Part shown: positions 32,996 to 41,699 of the stretch, in pieces | Layout: each line of letters opens with the position of its first letter | Numbering within the stretch: position 1 is the first letter of the stretch | NCBI RefSeq assembly: GCF_020400725.1 | Contig: NZ_JAINVG010000041.1 | Location: 1-64,000 of the forward strand | DNA length: 64,000 nucleotides | DNA from: Streptomyces sp. NK15101 | GTDB taxonomy: Bacteria; Actinomycetota; Actinomycetes; Streptomycetales; Streptomycetaceae | Direction of reading: 5' to 3' | The notes under the pieces: generated by a model | Databases searched by the model: none | Seen by the model: only the letters and a program-made list of their open reading frames with translations | Told to the model about the DNA's origin: nothing | Made by a program: the position numbers and the translations under genes

Positions 32996-34300
32996 ATGGG
33001 GGCACAGGTGGCAGGTCACCAGCGAGAACTGCTGGTCAGAGAGGCACGGCATCTGGCTCCTGGCGCCTCCGAGGAGGCCGCGCTCGCCAGGCGCGTCTTC
33101 GCGGACGGACGGGGGGCCGTCCTCACGGACCTCGACGGCAACCAATATCTGGATTTCGCCGCCGGCACGCTCACGCAGTCGCTGGGACACACCCATCCGG
33201 AGGTCGTCGCGGCACTGACCCGCCAGGCCGAGCGGCTGTGGAACGTGCACGACAGCGCCACCCCCGAACGGGCCGCCTTCTTCGAGCTGTTGGCGCGGCT
33301 GCTGCCCGAACACCTCGACACGTACGCGCTGTTCTCCACCGGCGCCGAAGTGGTGGAGGCCGCACTCCGGGTCGTCCAGTCCACGGCCGAGCCGGGCCGC
33401 AACCGCATCGGCGCGCTGCGGCACGGCTTCCACGGCAAGACCATGGGCGCCCGCATGCTGGTCCACTGGGACGTCGGCCATCAGGCCTTCGCCGGTAACA
33501 GCGTCCTCGGCTACGCGCCGTACTGCTACCGATGTCCGCTGGAACTGGAGTACCCCGCCTGCGACGTCCGGTGCGCCGCCCTCGTCGACCGGCACATCGC
33601 GTCGAAGCCGAACGTCTCCGCCCTGGTCTTCGAGCCGGTGCTCGGCGCGGCGGGAGTCATCGTGCCGCCCCCCGGCTACTGGGAGCGCGTCTCGGAGGCC
33701 TGCCGCGACAACGGCGTCCTCCTGGTCGCCGACGAGGTGGCGACCGGCGGCGGCCGGACGGGAGCCTTCCTCGCCTCCGAGCTCATGGGCGTGGAGCCGG
33801 ACCTCGTGGCGATGTCGAAGGGGATGGCGAACGGCTTCCCCTTCGCCGTCCTCGCGGGACGGCACGACCTGCTGCACTCCCCCGCCGCCGCCCCGCCCGG
33901 TGCCTACGCGTCCACCTACGCCGGAAACCCCCTGGGCATAGCCGCCGCGCGGGCGACGCTCGAGGTCGTGGAGCGGGACCGGCTCATCGGCCGGGTCCGG
34001 GTGCTGGGAGACCGGCTGGGCGAGCAGCTCGCCTCCCTGCACGCCCGGTTCGACGTGCTCGGCGAGGTCCGGGGCGTCGGCCTGCTCCACGGCCTCGAGT
34101 TCGTCCGCGACCGCGCCACCCGCGCCCCGGCCCCCGAAACGGCCCGCGCCGTGTACGCCGCCGCCCTCGACCTGGGGCTCCGTACGTCGGTCGGCGGCCA
34201 CATCATCCGGCTCGCGCCCCCCTTCACGCTGGACGAGGCGCTCCTCGACGAAGGCGTGCGGATCCTCGGGCAGGCCCTCGAACGGGTGGTGACGGCGTGA
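32996..34300 (+). CDS. Class III PLP aminotransferase (AcbV-like)
   Basis: A protein of about 434 residues, fold type I, class III. The PLP-binding block is VFEPVLGAAGVIVPPPGYW with LVADEVATGGGRTG, and the Schiff-base lysine lies in AMSKGMANGFP. The second-subunit threonine is likely in YASTYAGNPLG. In acarbose biosynthesis a class III aminotransferase (AcbV) converts dTDP-4-keto-6-deoxyglucose to the 4-amino sugar, and the neighbouring rfbA and rfbB fit that role. ATG 32996 has no clear ribosome site; the in-frame GTG 33008, behind GGGGGCACAG, is a good alternative start. It is the first gene of the long operon; its stop overlaps the ABC ATPase start. Confidence 0.88.
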   Translation: MGAQVAGHQRELLVREARHLAPGASEEAALARRVFADGRGAVLTDLDGNQYLDFAAGTLTQSLGHTHPEVVAALTRQAERLWNVHDSATPERAAFFELLARLLPEHLDTYALFSTGAEVVEAALRVVQSTAEPGRNRIGALRHGFHGKTMGARMLVHWDVGHQAFAGNSVLGYAPYCYRCPLELEYPACDVRCAALVDRHIASKPNVSALVFEPVLGAAGVIVPPPGYWERVSEACRDNGVLLVADEVATGGGRTGAFLASELMGVEPDLVAMSKGMANGFPFAVLAGRHDLLHSPAAAPPGAYASTYAGNPLGIAAARATLEVVERDRLIGRVRVLGDRLGEQLASLHARFDVLGEVRGVGLLHGLEFVRDRATRAPAPETARAVYAAALDLGLRTSVGGHIIRLAPPFTLDEALLDEGVRILGQALERVVTA

Positions 34301-35319
34301 TCGTCGCCGAACGGCTCACCAAGGACTTCCGCGTCGCCGAGCGGCGGCCGGGTCTCCTCGGCAGCCTCTCCACCCTCCTCACCCGCGAGTACCGGACCGT
34401 GCGCGCCGTGGACGGCATCTCCTTCCGCCTCCGCGCCGGCTCCAAGACCGCGTACATCGGCGCCAACGGGGCCGGCAAGTCGACCACGATCAAGATGCTC
34501 ACCGGCATCATGACCCCCACCTCCGGCCGGTGCCTGGTGAACGGCGTCGAGCCCTACCGGCAGCGCCGGGACAACGCCCGCTCGATCGGCGTGGTCTTCG
34601 GGCAGCGCAGCCAGCTGTGGTGGGACCTCTCCGTGCCGGACTCCTTCCAGATCCTGCGCAGGATCTACGGGATACCGGACGCGGTGTACGAGCGGAACCT
34701 GGCGCTCTACCGCGAGCTCCTCGACATCGACGCCCTGGGGACCACCCCGGTGCGCCAGTTGAGCCTGGGGCAGCGGATGCGGGCCGAGATCGCGGCGAGC
34801 CTGCTGCACGACCCGAAGGTCGTCTTCTGGGACGAGCCCACGATCGGCCTGGACATGGTGCTCAAGGAGGCCGTCCGCACCCTCGTCAACCGCGCCAACG
34901 CCGAACTGGGCACGACCGTGCTGCTCACCAGCCACGACCTCTCCGACATCTCGGCCATCTGCGACGACGCGCTCGTCGTGGACGGCGGCAGGGTCGTGCA
35001 CGAGGGAACGCTCCACGAGCTGCTGCGCCGCGCCGACCGCCGGTCGGTCGTCTTCGACCACCGCGGCGGTCCCGGCGTGGCGGACACCGTGCACCGCATC
35101 GAGACGGGACTCCCGGGCGCCACGGCGGGCCTCACCAACGAGGGACGGATCCGGGTCGACTACCCCGCGGAGTCCTTCACCTCCCGGCACGTGCTCGGGT
35201 TCCTCCTGGACCACTTCGAGCTCGCCGACTGCTACGCCCCCGAGCCCGACCTGGAGACCGTGCTCCGCCAGACCTACCGGGGCGGCGTCCCCGCCGCGCG
35301 GGACGGCGGTGCCGGGTGA
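34297..35319 (+). CDS. ABC transporter ATP-binding protein (AcbW-like)
   Basis: A 340-residue DrrA-type ATPase: Walker A GANGAGKST, signature QLSLGQRMRAE, Walker B KVVFWDEPTIGLD and switch TSHDLSD. A C-terminal regulatory domain follows about residue 230. The GTG start overlaps the aminotransferase stop, and the two permease genes follow with 4-bp overlaps. With them it should form an exporter. Acarbose clusters carry an analogous three-gene exporter (AcbWXY), so the substrate is probably the pseudo-oligosaccharide product. Confidence 0.93.
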   Translation: MIVAERLTKDFRVAERRPGLLGSLSTLLTREYRTVRAVDGISFRLRAGSKTAYIGANGAGKSTTIKMLTGIMTPTSGRCLVNGVEPYRQRRDNARSIGVVFGQRSQLWWDLSVPDSFQILRRIYGIPDAVYERNLALYRELLDIDALGTTPVRQLSLGQRMRAEIAASLLHDPKVVFWDEPTIGLDMVLKEAVRTLVNRANAELGTTVLLTSHDLSDISAICDDALVVDGGRVVHEGTLHELLRRADRRSVVFDHRGGPGVADTVHRIETGLPGATAGLTNEGRIRVDYPAESFTSRHVLGFLLDHFELADCYAPEPDLETVLRQTYRGGVPAARDGGAG

Positions 35320-36131
35320 GGGCCCCGCTGCGCGCCGGCGCCTACGTGCCCTTCGCCACCAGCGGGCTGCAGTCCCTCCTGCAGTACCGCTCCACCTTCC
35401 TGATCACCGGCGTCACCGCCGCGGCGGGCGCCGCCGTCACCGTCTTCCTGTGGCGCGCGGTCTACGCCGGCTCGCCGGGCCCCGGGCCCGGCGGCTTCAC
35501 CCCGGCGGGCGTCACCACCTACCTGGTGGTCGCCCAGGTCCTGGCCGTGGTCCACGCGAACCGGGTCGACGACGAGGTCGCGGCCGAGGTCTACCGCGGC
35601 GACATCGCGGTGATGCTCGTGCGCCCCGTGAGCTACCCCCTGGTCCGCTTCGCCGCCTGTCTCCCCGTGATCGCCGCCAACGCGCTCCTCGTGGGCGTCC
35701 CGCTGCTCGTGCTCTTCGCCGCCCTCGTCCCGCTGACCGCCCCCACGCCGGTGGACGCGGCGCTCTTCGTCCTGTCCACCGTCTTATCGACGGTCATCGC
35801 CTTCTGCGTGAACCTGCTGACCGGCATGGCCGGGTTCGTCACCACCAACACCTGGGGCGTCCGCATGGTCAAGCAGGGGATCGTCGCCTTCTTCGCGGGC
35901 CAGATGGTCCCCCTGGCCCTGCTGCCCGCCCCCCTGCACGCCCTGGCGATGGTCCTGCCCTTCCGCGCCATGGCGGACGGACCCCTCACCCTGCTGCTCG
36001 GCCGGTACGAGGGGGTCGGCGGGGCGTCCGCCGTCCTCGGCCACCAGCTCGGCTGGGCCGTGGGGCTCGTCCTGCTGTGCGCCGTGCTGTGGCGCGCCGC
36101 GGCGAGCCGGCTGGAGGTGCTGGGCGGATGA
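35316..36131 (+). CDS. ABC-2 type permease (AcbX-like)
   Basis: A 271-residue integral membrane protein with about six hydrophobic segments (for example FLITGVTAAAGAAVTVFLW, ANALLVGVPLLVLFAALVPL and LGWAVGLVLLCAVLW). It has an ABC-2 permease profile similar to the daunorubicin-type or DUF990 exporters. GTG start overlapping the ATPase stop, and its own stop overlaps the next permease (ATGA). It is one half of the membrane part of the exporter. Confidence 0.9.
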   Translation: MRAPLRAGAYVPFATSGLQSLLQYRSTFLITGVTAAAGAAVTVFLWRAVYAGSPGPGPGGFTPAGVTTYLVVAQVLAVVHANRVDDEVAAEVYRGDIAVMLVRPVSYPLVRFAACLPVIAANALLVGVPLLVLFAALVPLTAPTPVDAALFVLSTVLSTVIAFCVNLLTGMAGFVTTNTWGVRMVKQGIVAFFAGQMVPLALLPAPLHALAMVLPFRAMADGPLTLLLGRYEGVGGASAVLGHQLGWAVGLVLLCAVLWRAAASRLEVLGG

Positions 36132-36928
36132 ACCGGACCCTCGGCGGCCATCTGCGCCTGGCCCTCTTCCTCGGCGGCGTGGGCCTGCACCGGCTCACCG
36201 CGTACCGTCTCGACTTCCTCCTCGGCTCCGGGGCCTTCCTCGTCCGGGTGGGACTCCAGACCCTGGCGGTGGGCGTGGTCTTCACCCACGTCCCGGCCGT
36301 CGCCGGCTGGTCCTACCACCAGGTGCTCTTCCTCCTCGGCTGCTCCCTGCTGCCGCGCGGGCTCGACCACCTCTTCACCGACCAGCTGTGGGAGCTGAGC
36401 CGCAAGCTGATCCAGCGGGGCGAGTTCTACCGCTATCTGATCCGTCCGGTGAACCCTCTCTTCTCGCTCCTGTCGGAACGTTTCTTCCACCCGGACGGAT
36501 TCGGCGAACTGGCCGTCGGCGCCGTCCTGGTGCTCTGGTCCGGAGCCGAGCTGGGGCTCGACCCCACCGCCCTGCAGTGGGCGCTCGTGGTGCCGCTGAT
36601 CCTCTGCGGAGCGCTCGTCCACGCCGCCGTGAAGCTCTTCTTCGCGTCCCTGTCGTTCTGGACGGTGACCAGCATGCCGGCGATGCAGACGGCCACCCAG
36701 GTGTCCGAGTTCGCCGGCTATCCGCTCGACCTGTACCACCCGTCGCTGCGGATGCTCCTCACCTGGGTGCTGCCCTTCGCCTTCACGTCGTACGCACCGG
36801 CCGTCTACCTGCTGCACGGCTCCACCGGGCTGATCCGGTGGCTTCCGGTCGTGACCGGCCTTTCCCTGCTCGCCGCGCTGTCGCTCTGGCGGCGTGGCCT
36901 TTCCAGATACGAGATGACCGGGAGTTGA
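36128..36928 (+). CDS. ABC-2 type permease (AcbY-like)
   Basis: A 266-residue membrane protein with about six hydrophobic segments. The middle motif RGEFYRYLIRPVNPLFSLLS is typical of DUF990-type ABC-2 permeases, where the RP(V/L)NP loop contacts the ATPase. It pairs with the preceding permease. The stop is followed 8 bp later by the maltokinase-like gene. Confidence 0.9.
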   Translation: MNRTLGGHLRLALFLGGVGLHRLTAYRLDFLLGSGAFLVRVGLQTLAVGVVFTHVPAVAGWSYHQVLFLLGCSLLPRGLDHLFTDQLWELSRKLIQRGEFYRYLIRPVNPLFSLLSERFFHPDGFGELAVGAVLVLWSGAELGLDPTALQWALVVPLILCGALVHAAVKLFFASLSFWTVTSMPAMQTATQVSEFAGYPLDLYHPSLRMLLTWVLPFAFTSYAPAVYLLHGSTGLIRWLPVVTGLSLLAALSLWRRGLSRYEMTGS

Positions 36929-36936
36929 CGAACTGC

Positions 36937-38454
36937 GTGACCAGCGACACCCAGCTCCATGAACTGCTGCGCGGCGCGGCCTGGCTACCGGACGACGTCC
37001 GCCGGGCCGACCGCTACGCGCCGATCGACGAGGCCCCCCTCGGCTCCGGCACCACGCTGTTCGTGGTGTCCGTCGTCGGCGGCCCGGCGCACGGCAGGCT
37101 CCTCTTCGCCCCCGCCCACAGGGACGGGACGGGCCGCCTGGCGGACGCCCAGGGCTCCGAGGGCTTCGACCTCGCCTGTGTGCGGCTGATGACGGCCGGA
37201 GGCCGGATCCGCACCGCCCGCGGCGGTCACGTCGACTTCCGCGGCGGCGGACCGGCCGCCCGCGCGGTCTCGCCGCTCCCCTTCGCCCAGGGCTGGTCCT
37301 CGAACTCCCTCTCGCTGCTCGACATCGACGGCCGCCCCCACCTCCACAAGACCTACCGCTCCCTCGGTGCCGAGGTGCGGGAGCCCGAGCTGCTGCGTCT
37401 GCTGGACGGCTGCGCCCACACGCCCCGGTGGTTCGGCGACTACGGCTACGTGCCTCCGGGCGGGGCGGAGCGACTGGCGCTCGGGGTGGTCTACGCGTAC
37501 GCGCCGGGCAGCGGGATCGACACCCCGCTGCGCGCGAACCTGCGCGCGCTCTGGCCCGGCCTGACGGGTTCCCAGGCATCCGCTCCCCACCGCGCCGGCG
37601 GCGGGGCCGGGGACCTGGAGGGCCTCGTCCGGGACCACCTCGCTCCCCTCGCCGCCCCCCTTCGCACGGCCCGCTCGTTCCTCGGCGGATTCCACGAGGA
37701 GCTGCGCACCCGCCTCGGCCGGGGGACTCCCCCGCCGGACTACCCCGTCGAGCGCGCCCTGCGCGCCGCCGAGGAGCGGTGCGGCGCGCTCGCCGAGCGG
37801 GCCGGCCGGGAGGCGCTCCTCCCCGCGGCCGCCCTGGACTCCGCCTTCGGCTCCCTCGCCCGGGAGATCGCGCTGCTGCGGACCGCGTTCGACGACGCCG
37901 GCCCGCACCCCGCGGGGCCCTGCCACGGCGACCTCCACCTGTCGCACCTGCTGTGGGACCCGCCGCGGCTCATCGACATCTCCACTCCGAGCACGGGCCC
38001 GGACGACCCCGGCTGGGCCGAGCAGTCCCCGCTGCAGGACCTGGTAGCGCTGGAACGCGCCCTGGAGTACTTCGGCGCCGACGAGGCCGCGTACGAGAGC
38101 GCCCGGCTCCTGGGCGTCGACCCGACGCAGACGATGCTCGCCTCGCTCGACGGCGGCGCCGGCCTGCCGCCGCGCGAGCGGTCCGTGCTCCTGCTCGTGT
38201 TCGAGGCGGCGGACACATGGCGCCGGCACGTCGCCGGCCTGCTGCTCGCGCCCGCCGGCTCCGACGGGGCCCCCGCCGGGCCCGGCCTCCCCGACGAGCC
38301 CTTGCGGCGGCTGCTCTACCTGCGCCGGCTGCTGCACGAACTGGACTACAACTTCGCGCACGCCCGGCCCTACCACGCCGCGATCGACCTGCGCCACGCC
38401 ATGGCGCTCGGTCTCCCCTCCCCGCTCTCCCGCACCCTGACCACGAGGACCTGA
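36937..38454 (+). CDS. Maltokinase/aminoglycoside-phosphotransferase-like kinase
   Basis: A 505-residue protein resembling actinobacterial maltokinase (Pep2/Mak): an N-terminal cap of about 110 residues, then an APH-like kinase domain. The catalytic loop is intact (PCHGDLHLSHLLWDPP, His330 and Asp332). The metal-binding motif after it reads RLIDISTPSTGPDD, where maltokinases have DFEG. The C-terminal LHELDYNFAHARPYHAAIDL is maltokinase-like. In context it may phosphorylate a cyclitol (the AcbU step, making the 1-phosphate) or a maltosyl intermediate. GTG start with GGGAG. Next gene one base after the stop. Confidence 0.75.
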   Translation: MTSDTQLHELLRGAAWLPDDVRRADRYAPIDEAPLGSGTTLFVVSVVGGPAHGRLLFAPAHRDGTGRLADAQGSEGFDLACVRLMTAGGRIRTARGGHVDFRGGGPAARAVSPLPFAQGWSSNSLSLLDIDGRPHLHKTYRSLGAEVREPELLRLLDGCAHTPRWFGDYGYVPPGGAERLALGVVYAYAPGSGIDTPLRANLRALWPGLTGSQASAPHRAGGGAGDLEGLVRDHLAPLAAPLRTARSFLGGFHEELRTRLGRGTPPPDYPVERALRAAEERCGALAERAGREALLPAAALDSAFGSLAREIALLRTAFDDAGPHPAGPCHGDLHLSHLLWDPPRLIDISTPSTGPDDPGWAEQSPLQDLVALERALEYFGADEAAYESARLLGVDPTQTMLASLDGGAGLPPRERSVLLLVFEAADTWRRHVAGLLLAPAGSDGAPAGPGLPDEPLRRLLYLRRLLHELDYNFAHARPYHAAIDLRHAMALGLPSPLSRTLTTRT

Positions 38455-38455
38455 C

Positions 38456-40579
38456 GTGAGTGACGTGACCGACGAACCGCTGCACGTCATCGAGACGTAC
38501 TTCGAATGCTGCGGGTTCGACCACACCTTCCTCCAGGGCGGCACCTCGGTGTACCTCTGGAACCTCTCCCGCGCCTTCGCCCGCAAGGGCCACCGGGTGT
38601 CCATCGTGACGCCCGCCCACGGGCGCCTCGACGACCTGCGCCGCCGCCACACGGTCGAGGACCTCGACTACGAGGACCGCTACACCCTCCCCCTCGTCCT
38701 CGACCCCGAGGTGTGGCGCGGGTTCCCGGCCGAGGTGCCCGTGGCGCTGCGCACCACGGCGCACCGGATACGCCTGGAGGGCGTCGACCTCTACTTCCTG
38801 TCGAACGACCACCTGGACCGGCTGCCCGACACCTTCTACCCGCCGTACTCGGCGAAGGGCCGGGACCTCACCTTCTTCAAACCGCTGGTCTTCCAGGTCG
38901 ACAGCGTGCGCTTCCTGCGCGGCTGGTTCGGCGACGAGCGGGCGATCGTCCACGCCCACGAGCCCTACTACCACTACCTGCTGCCGCCGGCACTGAGCGG
39001 CGACCCGCTGAAGAGCGTGGTCACCACCGTCCAGAGCAACATGCCGATCACCAAGAAGGTGTACGGCCCCGAGGTCCGCAGGCTCCTCGAACTCCTCGGC
39101 GCGCCGCCGCTGCCGGACGAGGAGCCGTCGCTTCCGGCCGGTGAGCGCGAGGCCCAGCGCCAGTACCAGACGCGTACCCACCTGCACTACGAGTACCCGG
39201 CCGACCACCTCACCGTCTACGGTCTGGTCGCCGACCACTCCGACCGGATCGACTTCCTCTGCCCCGGCCAGCGGGACTTCTACAACGGGTTCCGCGACAC
39301 CCCGTTCGAGGAGCTGTTCGCGGCGCTGCCGGTCTCCCGGACGGTCCGCCGCAACGCGCACAAGCAGTTCGTCGGCGGCTGTGCGATCTCGGACGGCTGG
39401 CTCGCCTCGGACCCGGACGCGGTGGACCGGGACGCCGTCCTCTCCGGGCTCGGCCTGGACCCGTCCCTGCCGACGTTCTTCCACAACGCCCGCTACGCGG
39501 TCCACCACAAGGGCCAGGTCGAACTGGTCCGGGCGATCGACCGGGTCCTCACCGAGGGTCTCGCGGCCAATTTCGTCCTGCGGTGCATCACCGGCACCGG
39601 CATCGACGACCCGTACTTCCACGACGTCGCCGAACGTCACAAGGGCCGGGTGCACCTGGAGTGGGAACGGGTCGACGAGAGCCGGGTCTTCGCCTACGCC
39701 GCCTCCGCCGACTTCTGCGTGTTCCCGTCCAAGTTCGAGATGGACACCTTCCTCATCGCCCAGGGCGAGGCCATGGCGTGCGGGGCGGTGCCGGTGGCCA
39801 CAGCCCAGTGGGGCATGGCCCACTTCCGGCACGCCGACGAGGGCGCGACGCGGACCGGCTTCTCGGTCAACCGGTCGTTCGCCGAGGACGACGCGCTCCT
39901 CGTCGACGGGCTCGCCGACCGCTTCCACCGGGCCGTGCGCCTCTTCCACGACGAGCCCGACGAGTACCGGGCCCTGTCGGCCCGCGCCCGGGAGGTGGCA
40001 CGCGCCTTCACCTGGGACCACTGCGCCGATCTCCACCTGGAGGTCTTCCGGGACCTCTGGCACGGGGTCACGCCCCGGCCGACGGCGGACACGGCCCTGC
40101 GGCACGGCTGGTTCGACGTCCTGCCGTCCCGCACCTGGGAGGAGCGCCCCCGGGAGGTGCTCGACGCGGCCGTGGCGGCCGGTGACCTGGCCGCCGCCGA
40201 GCGGCTGGGTCCCGTCGCCTCGGCCCTGGCCCTCCGGTTCTTCGACGCCGCCTGGGAGCGCGCCGACTTCACCGTGTGCGAGGAGGTGGCGGGACGGTGG
40301 CCGGACGCGATACCCCCGGAGCGGGTGGCCCGCCTCGACGACCGGTGCGCGCCCCACGGCGAGGGCCTGCGGTACCGGCTCGCCCACGCGGAGCGCGTCG
40401 AGCTGGTCGTCCCCGGCGTCCGGGATCCCGGGGGCCGGGCGGAGGCGGAGATCACCGAGTGGGCCCGCGGGGCGGCCGGGGAGTTCGTCGGCGCCGCTCC
40501 GCCGGCGGGCACGGCCGCCCGGCTGCTCCTGACCCTTTCGAACGGCCGGATCGCCTGGGACGAGGTGCGTCGTGGCTGA
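38456..40579 (+). CDS. GT-B glycosyltransferase, AcbS/AcbI-like (pseudoglycosyltransferase candidate)
   Basis: A 707-residue starch-synthase-like GT-B protein. N-domain: GGTSVYLWNLSRAFARKGHR; C-domain: NARYAVHHKGQVELVRAIDR and VFPSKFEMDTFLIAQGEAMA with a glutamate pair nine residues apart. It is homologous over about 570 residues to the GT half of the gene at 41700. In acarbose biosynthesis two such homologues exist: AcbI (O-glycosidic, 4-amino-6-deoxyglucose onto maltose) and AcbS (C-N coupling of GDP-valienol). This gene could be either. The last 130 residues are unassigned. GTG start; the 3' end overlaps the nucleotidyltransferase by 8 bp. Confidence 0.85.
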   Translation: MSDVTDEPLHVIETYFECCGFDHTFLQGGTSVYLWNLSRAFARKGHRVSIVTPAHGRLDDLRRRHTVEDLDYEDRYTLPLVLDPEVWRGFPAEVPVALRTTAHRIRLEGVDLYFLSNDHLDRLPDTFYPPYSAKGRDLTFFKPLVFQVDSVRFLRGWFGDERAIVHAHEPYYHYLLPPALSGDPLKSVVTTVQSNMPITKKVYGPEVRRLLELLGAPPLPDEEPSLPAGEREAQRQYQTRTHLHYEYPADHLTVYGLVADHSDRIDFLCPGQRDFYNGFRDTPFEELFAALPVSRTVRRNAHKQFVGGCAISDGWLASDPDAVDRDAVLSGLGLDPSLPTFFHNARYAVHHKGQVELVRAIDRVLTEGLAANFVLRCITGTGIDDPYFHDVAERHKGRVHLEWERVDESRVFAYAASADFCVFPSKFEMDTFLIAQGEAMACGAVPVATAQWGMAHFRHADEGATRTGFSVNRSFAEDDALLVDGLADRFHRAVRLFHDEPDEYRALSARAREVARAFTWDHCADLHLEVFRDLWHGVTPRPTADTALRHGWFDVLPSRTWEERPREVLDAAVAAGDLAAAERLGPVASALALRFFDAAWERADFTVCEEVAGRWPDAIPPERVARLDDRCAPHGEGLRYRLAHAERVELVVPGVRDPGGRAEAEITEWARGAAGEFVGAAPPAGTAARLLLTLSNGRIAWDEVRRG

Positions 40580-41687
40580 GTTCGACACCGTCCGCACCGT
40601 CCTGCTCGCCGGCGGCCGGGGCGAGCGCATGGGGCGGCTCGGGACGGGCCGGCTGAAGCCGCTCGTGCCGTACGGCGGCGCCTGCCGGCTCATCGACTTC
40701 AGCCTGGCGAACGCCCGCGACTCCGGCCTCGGAGAGGTGCTCCTGCTCTCGCAGTACGAGGAACGCCTCCTGATGGACGACCTGCACTCCGCCTGGAACG
40801 GCGCGTCGCCCGGCTTCCGGGTCCACTTCGGGCCGTACGACGCGGCGTACCGCGCCGCGGGCGAGGAGCTGCCCCCACGGCTTCCCGACCGCACCTGGCC
40901 CCTGGAGAAGGGGACGGCCGACGCCCTCATCCGCAAGGGGGAGTACATCTTCGGCCCCCGGACCGAGCACGTGATGGTGCTCCACGCCGACCACGTCTAC
41001 CGCTTCGACTACGGCCCGCTGATCCGCCGGCACATCGCCTCGCGGGCGGCGCTCACCATCGCCTACCAGCGGATCGACCCGCGCTGGGTCCACCTCTTCG
41101 GCATGGTCGCGTTCGACCGGGACGGCTCCCTGACCACCTTCGTGGAGAAGCCCGAACACCCCACGTCCGACCTGGTGTTCGCCGCCTTCTGCGTGTTCGA
41201 CGCCACGGTGCTCCGGCGGTACCTGGAGGAGCTGGAGGGCACGGACTGGCAGCACGACATCAGCCGGGACGTGATCCCGGCGATGCTCGCGGCCGGGGAA
41301 CGGATCCGGGGGCACCGCGTCGAGGGCCACTGGGAGGACATCGGCACGGTGGAGCGCTACCACCGCGCGCATCTCGCGATGACCCGCCCCGACGCCGGCC
41401 TGCCGGTCCAGGCCCTGCCCTGGACCATCTCGCCCTATCTGCACCGGCGTTGGGTCGACTCGCCGGGCGTCCGCCGCTCCGTGGTCCCCTTCGACATGGT
41501 CAGCCGGGGACACGTCGAGGACAGCGTCCTCTTCCCCGGTGTCCGGATCGGCGAGGGGGCGCGGGTGCGGCGCAGTGTGGTGCTGCCCGGCGCCGTCGTG
41601 CCCGACGGAGCCGACGTCGACTCCGCGGTCGTCCTGGAGAACGGCTTCGTCCAGCACGTCGAACCCGCACCGAACGCCGCACGCTGA
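40572..41687 (+). CDS. GlgC-like nucleotidyltransferase, AcbR-like (cyclitol-1-phosphate activation)
   Basis: A 371-residue ADP-glucose-pyrophosphorylase-like enzyme. Motifs are LLAGGRGERMGRL, LKPLVPYGGACRLIDF, VLHADHVYRFDYG, VEKPEH and HWEDIGTVERYH, plus a C-terminal hexapeptide helix (RVRRSVVLPGAVVPDGADV). In acarbose biosynthesis the GlgC-like AcbR activates valienol 1-phosphate to a nucleotide-linked cyclitol for the pseudoglycosyltransferase. Here it lies between two AcbS/I-like transferases, which supports that role over glycogen synthesis. Its GTG start overlaps the upstream gene. Confidence 0.85.
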   Translation: MAEFDTVRTVLLAGGRGERMGRLGTGRLKPLVPYGGACRLIDFSLANARDSGLGEVLLLSQYEERLLMDDLHSAWNGASPGFRVHFGPYDAAYRAAGEELPPRLPDRTWPLEKGTADALIRKGEYIFGPRTEHVMVLHADHVYRFDYGPLIRRHIASRAALTIAYQRIDPRWVHLFGMVAFDRDGSLTTFVEKPEHPTSDLVFAAFCVFDATVLRRYLEELEGTDWQHDISRDVIPAMLAAGERIRGHRVEGHWEDIGTVERYHRAHLAMTRPDAGLPVQALPWTISPYLHRRWVDSPGVRRSVVPFDMVSRGHVEDSVLFPGVRIGEGARVRRSVVLPGAVVPDGADVDSAVVLENGFVQHVEPAPNAAR

Positions 41688-41699
41688 GGGAGCACACCC

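Noticed and set aside
38456..41687. Glycogen synthesis genes (GlgA/GlgC)
   Set aside because: The surrounding cyclase, dTDP-sugar and exporter genes and a duplicated transferase fit acarbose-type assembly better; no branching enzyme is present.
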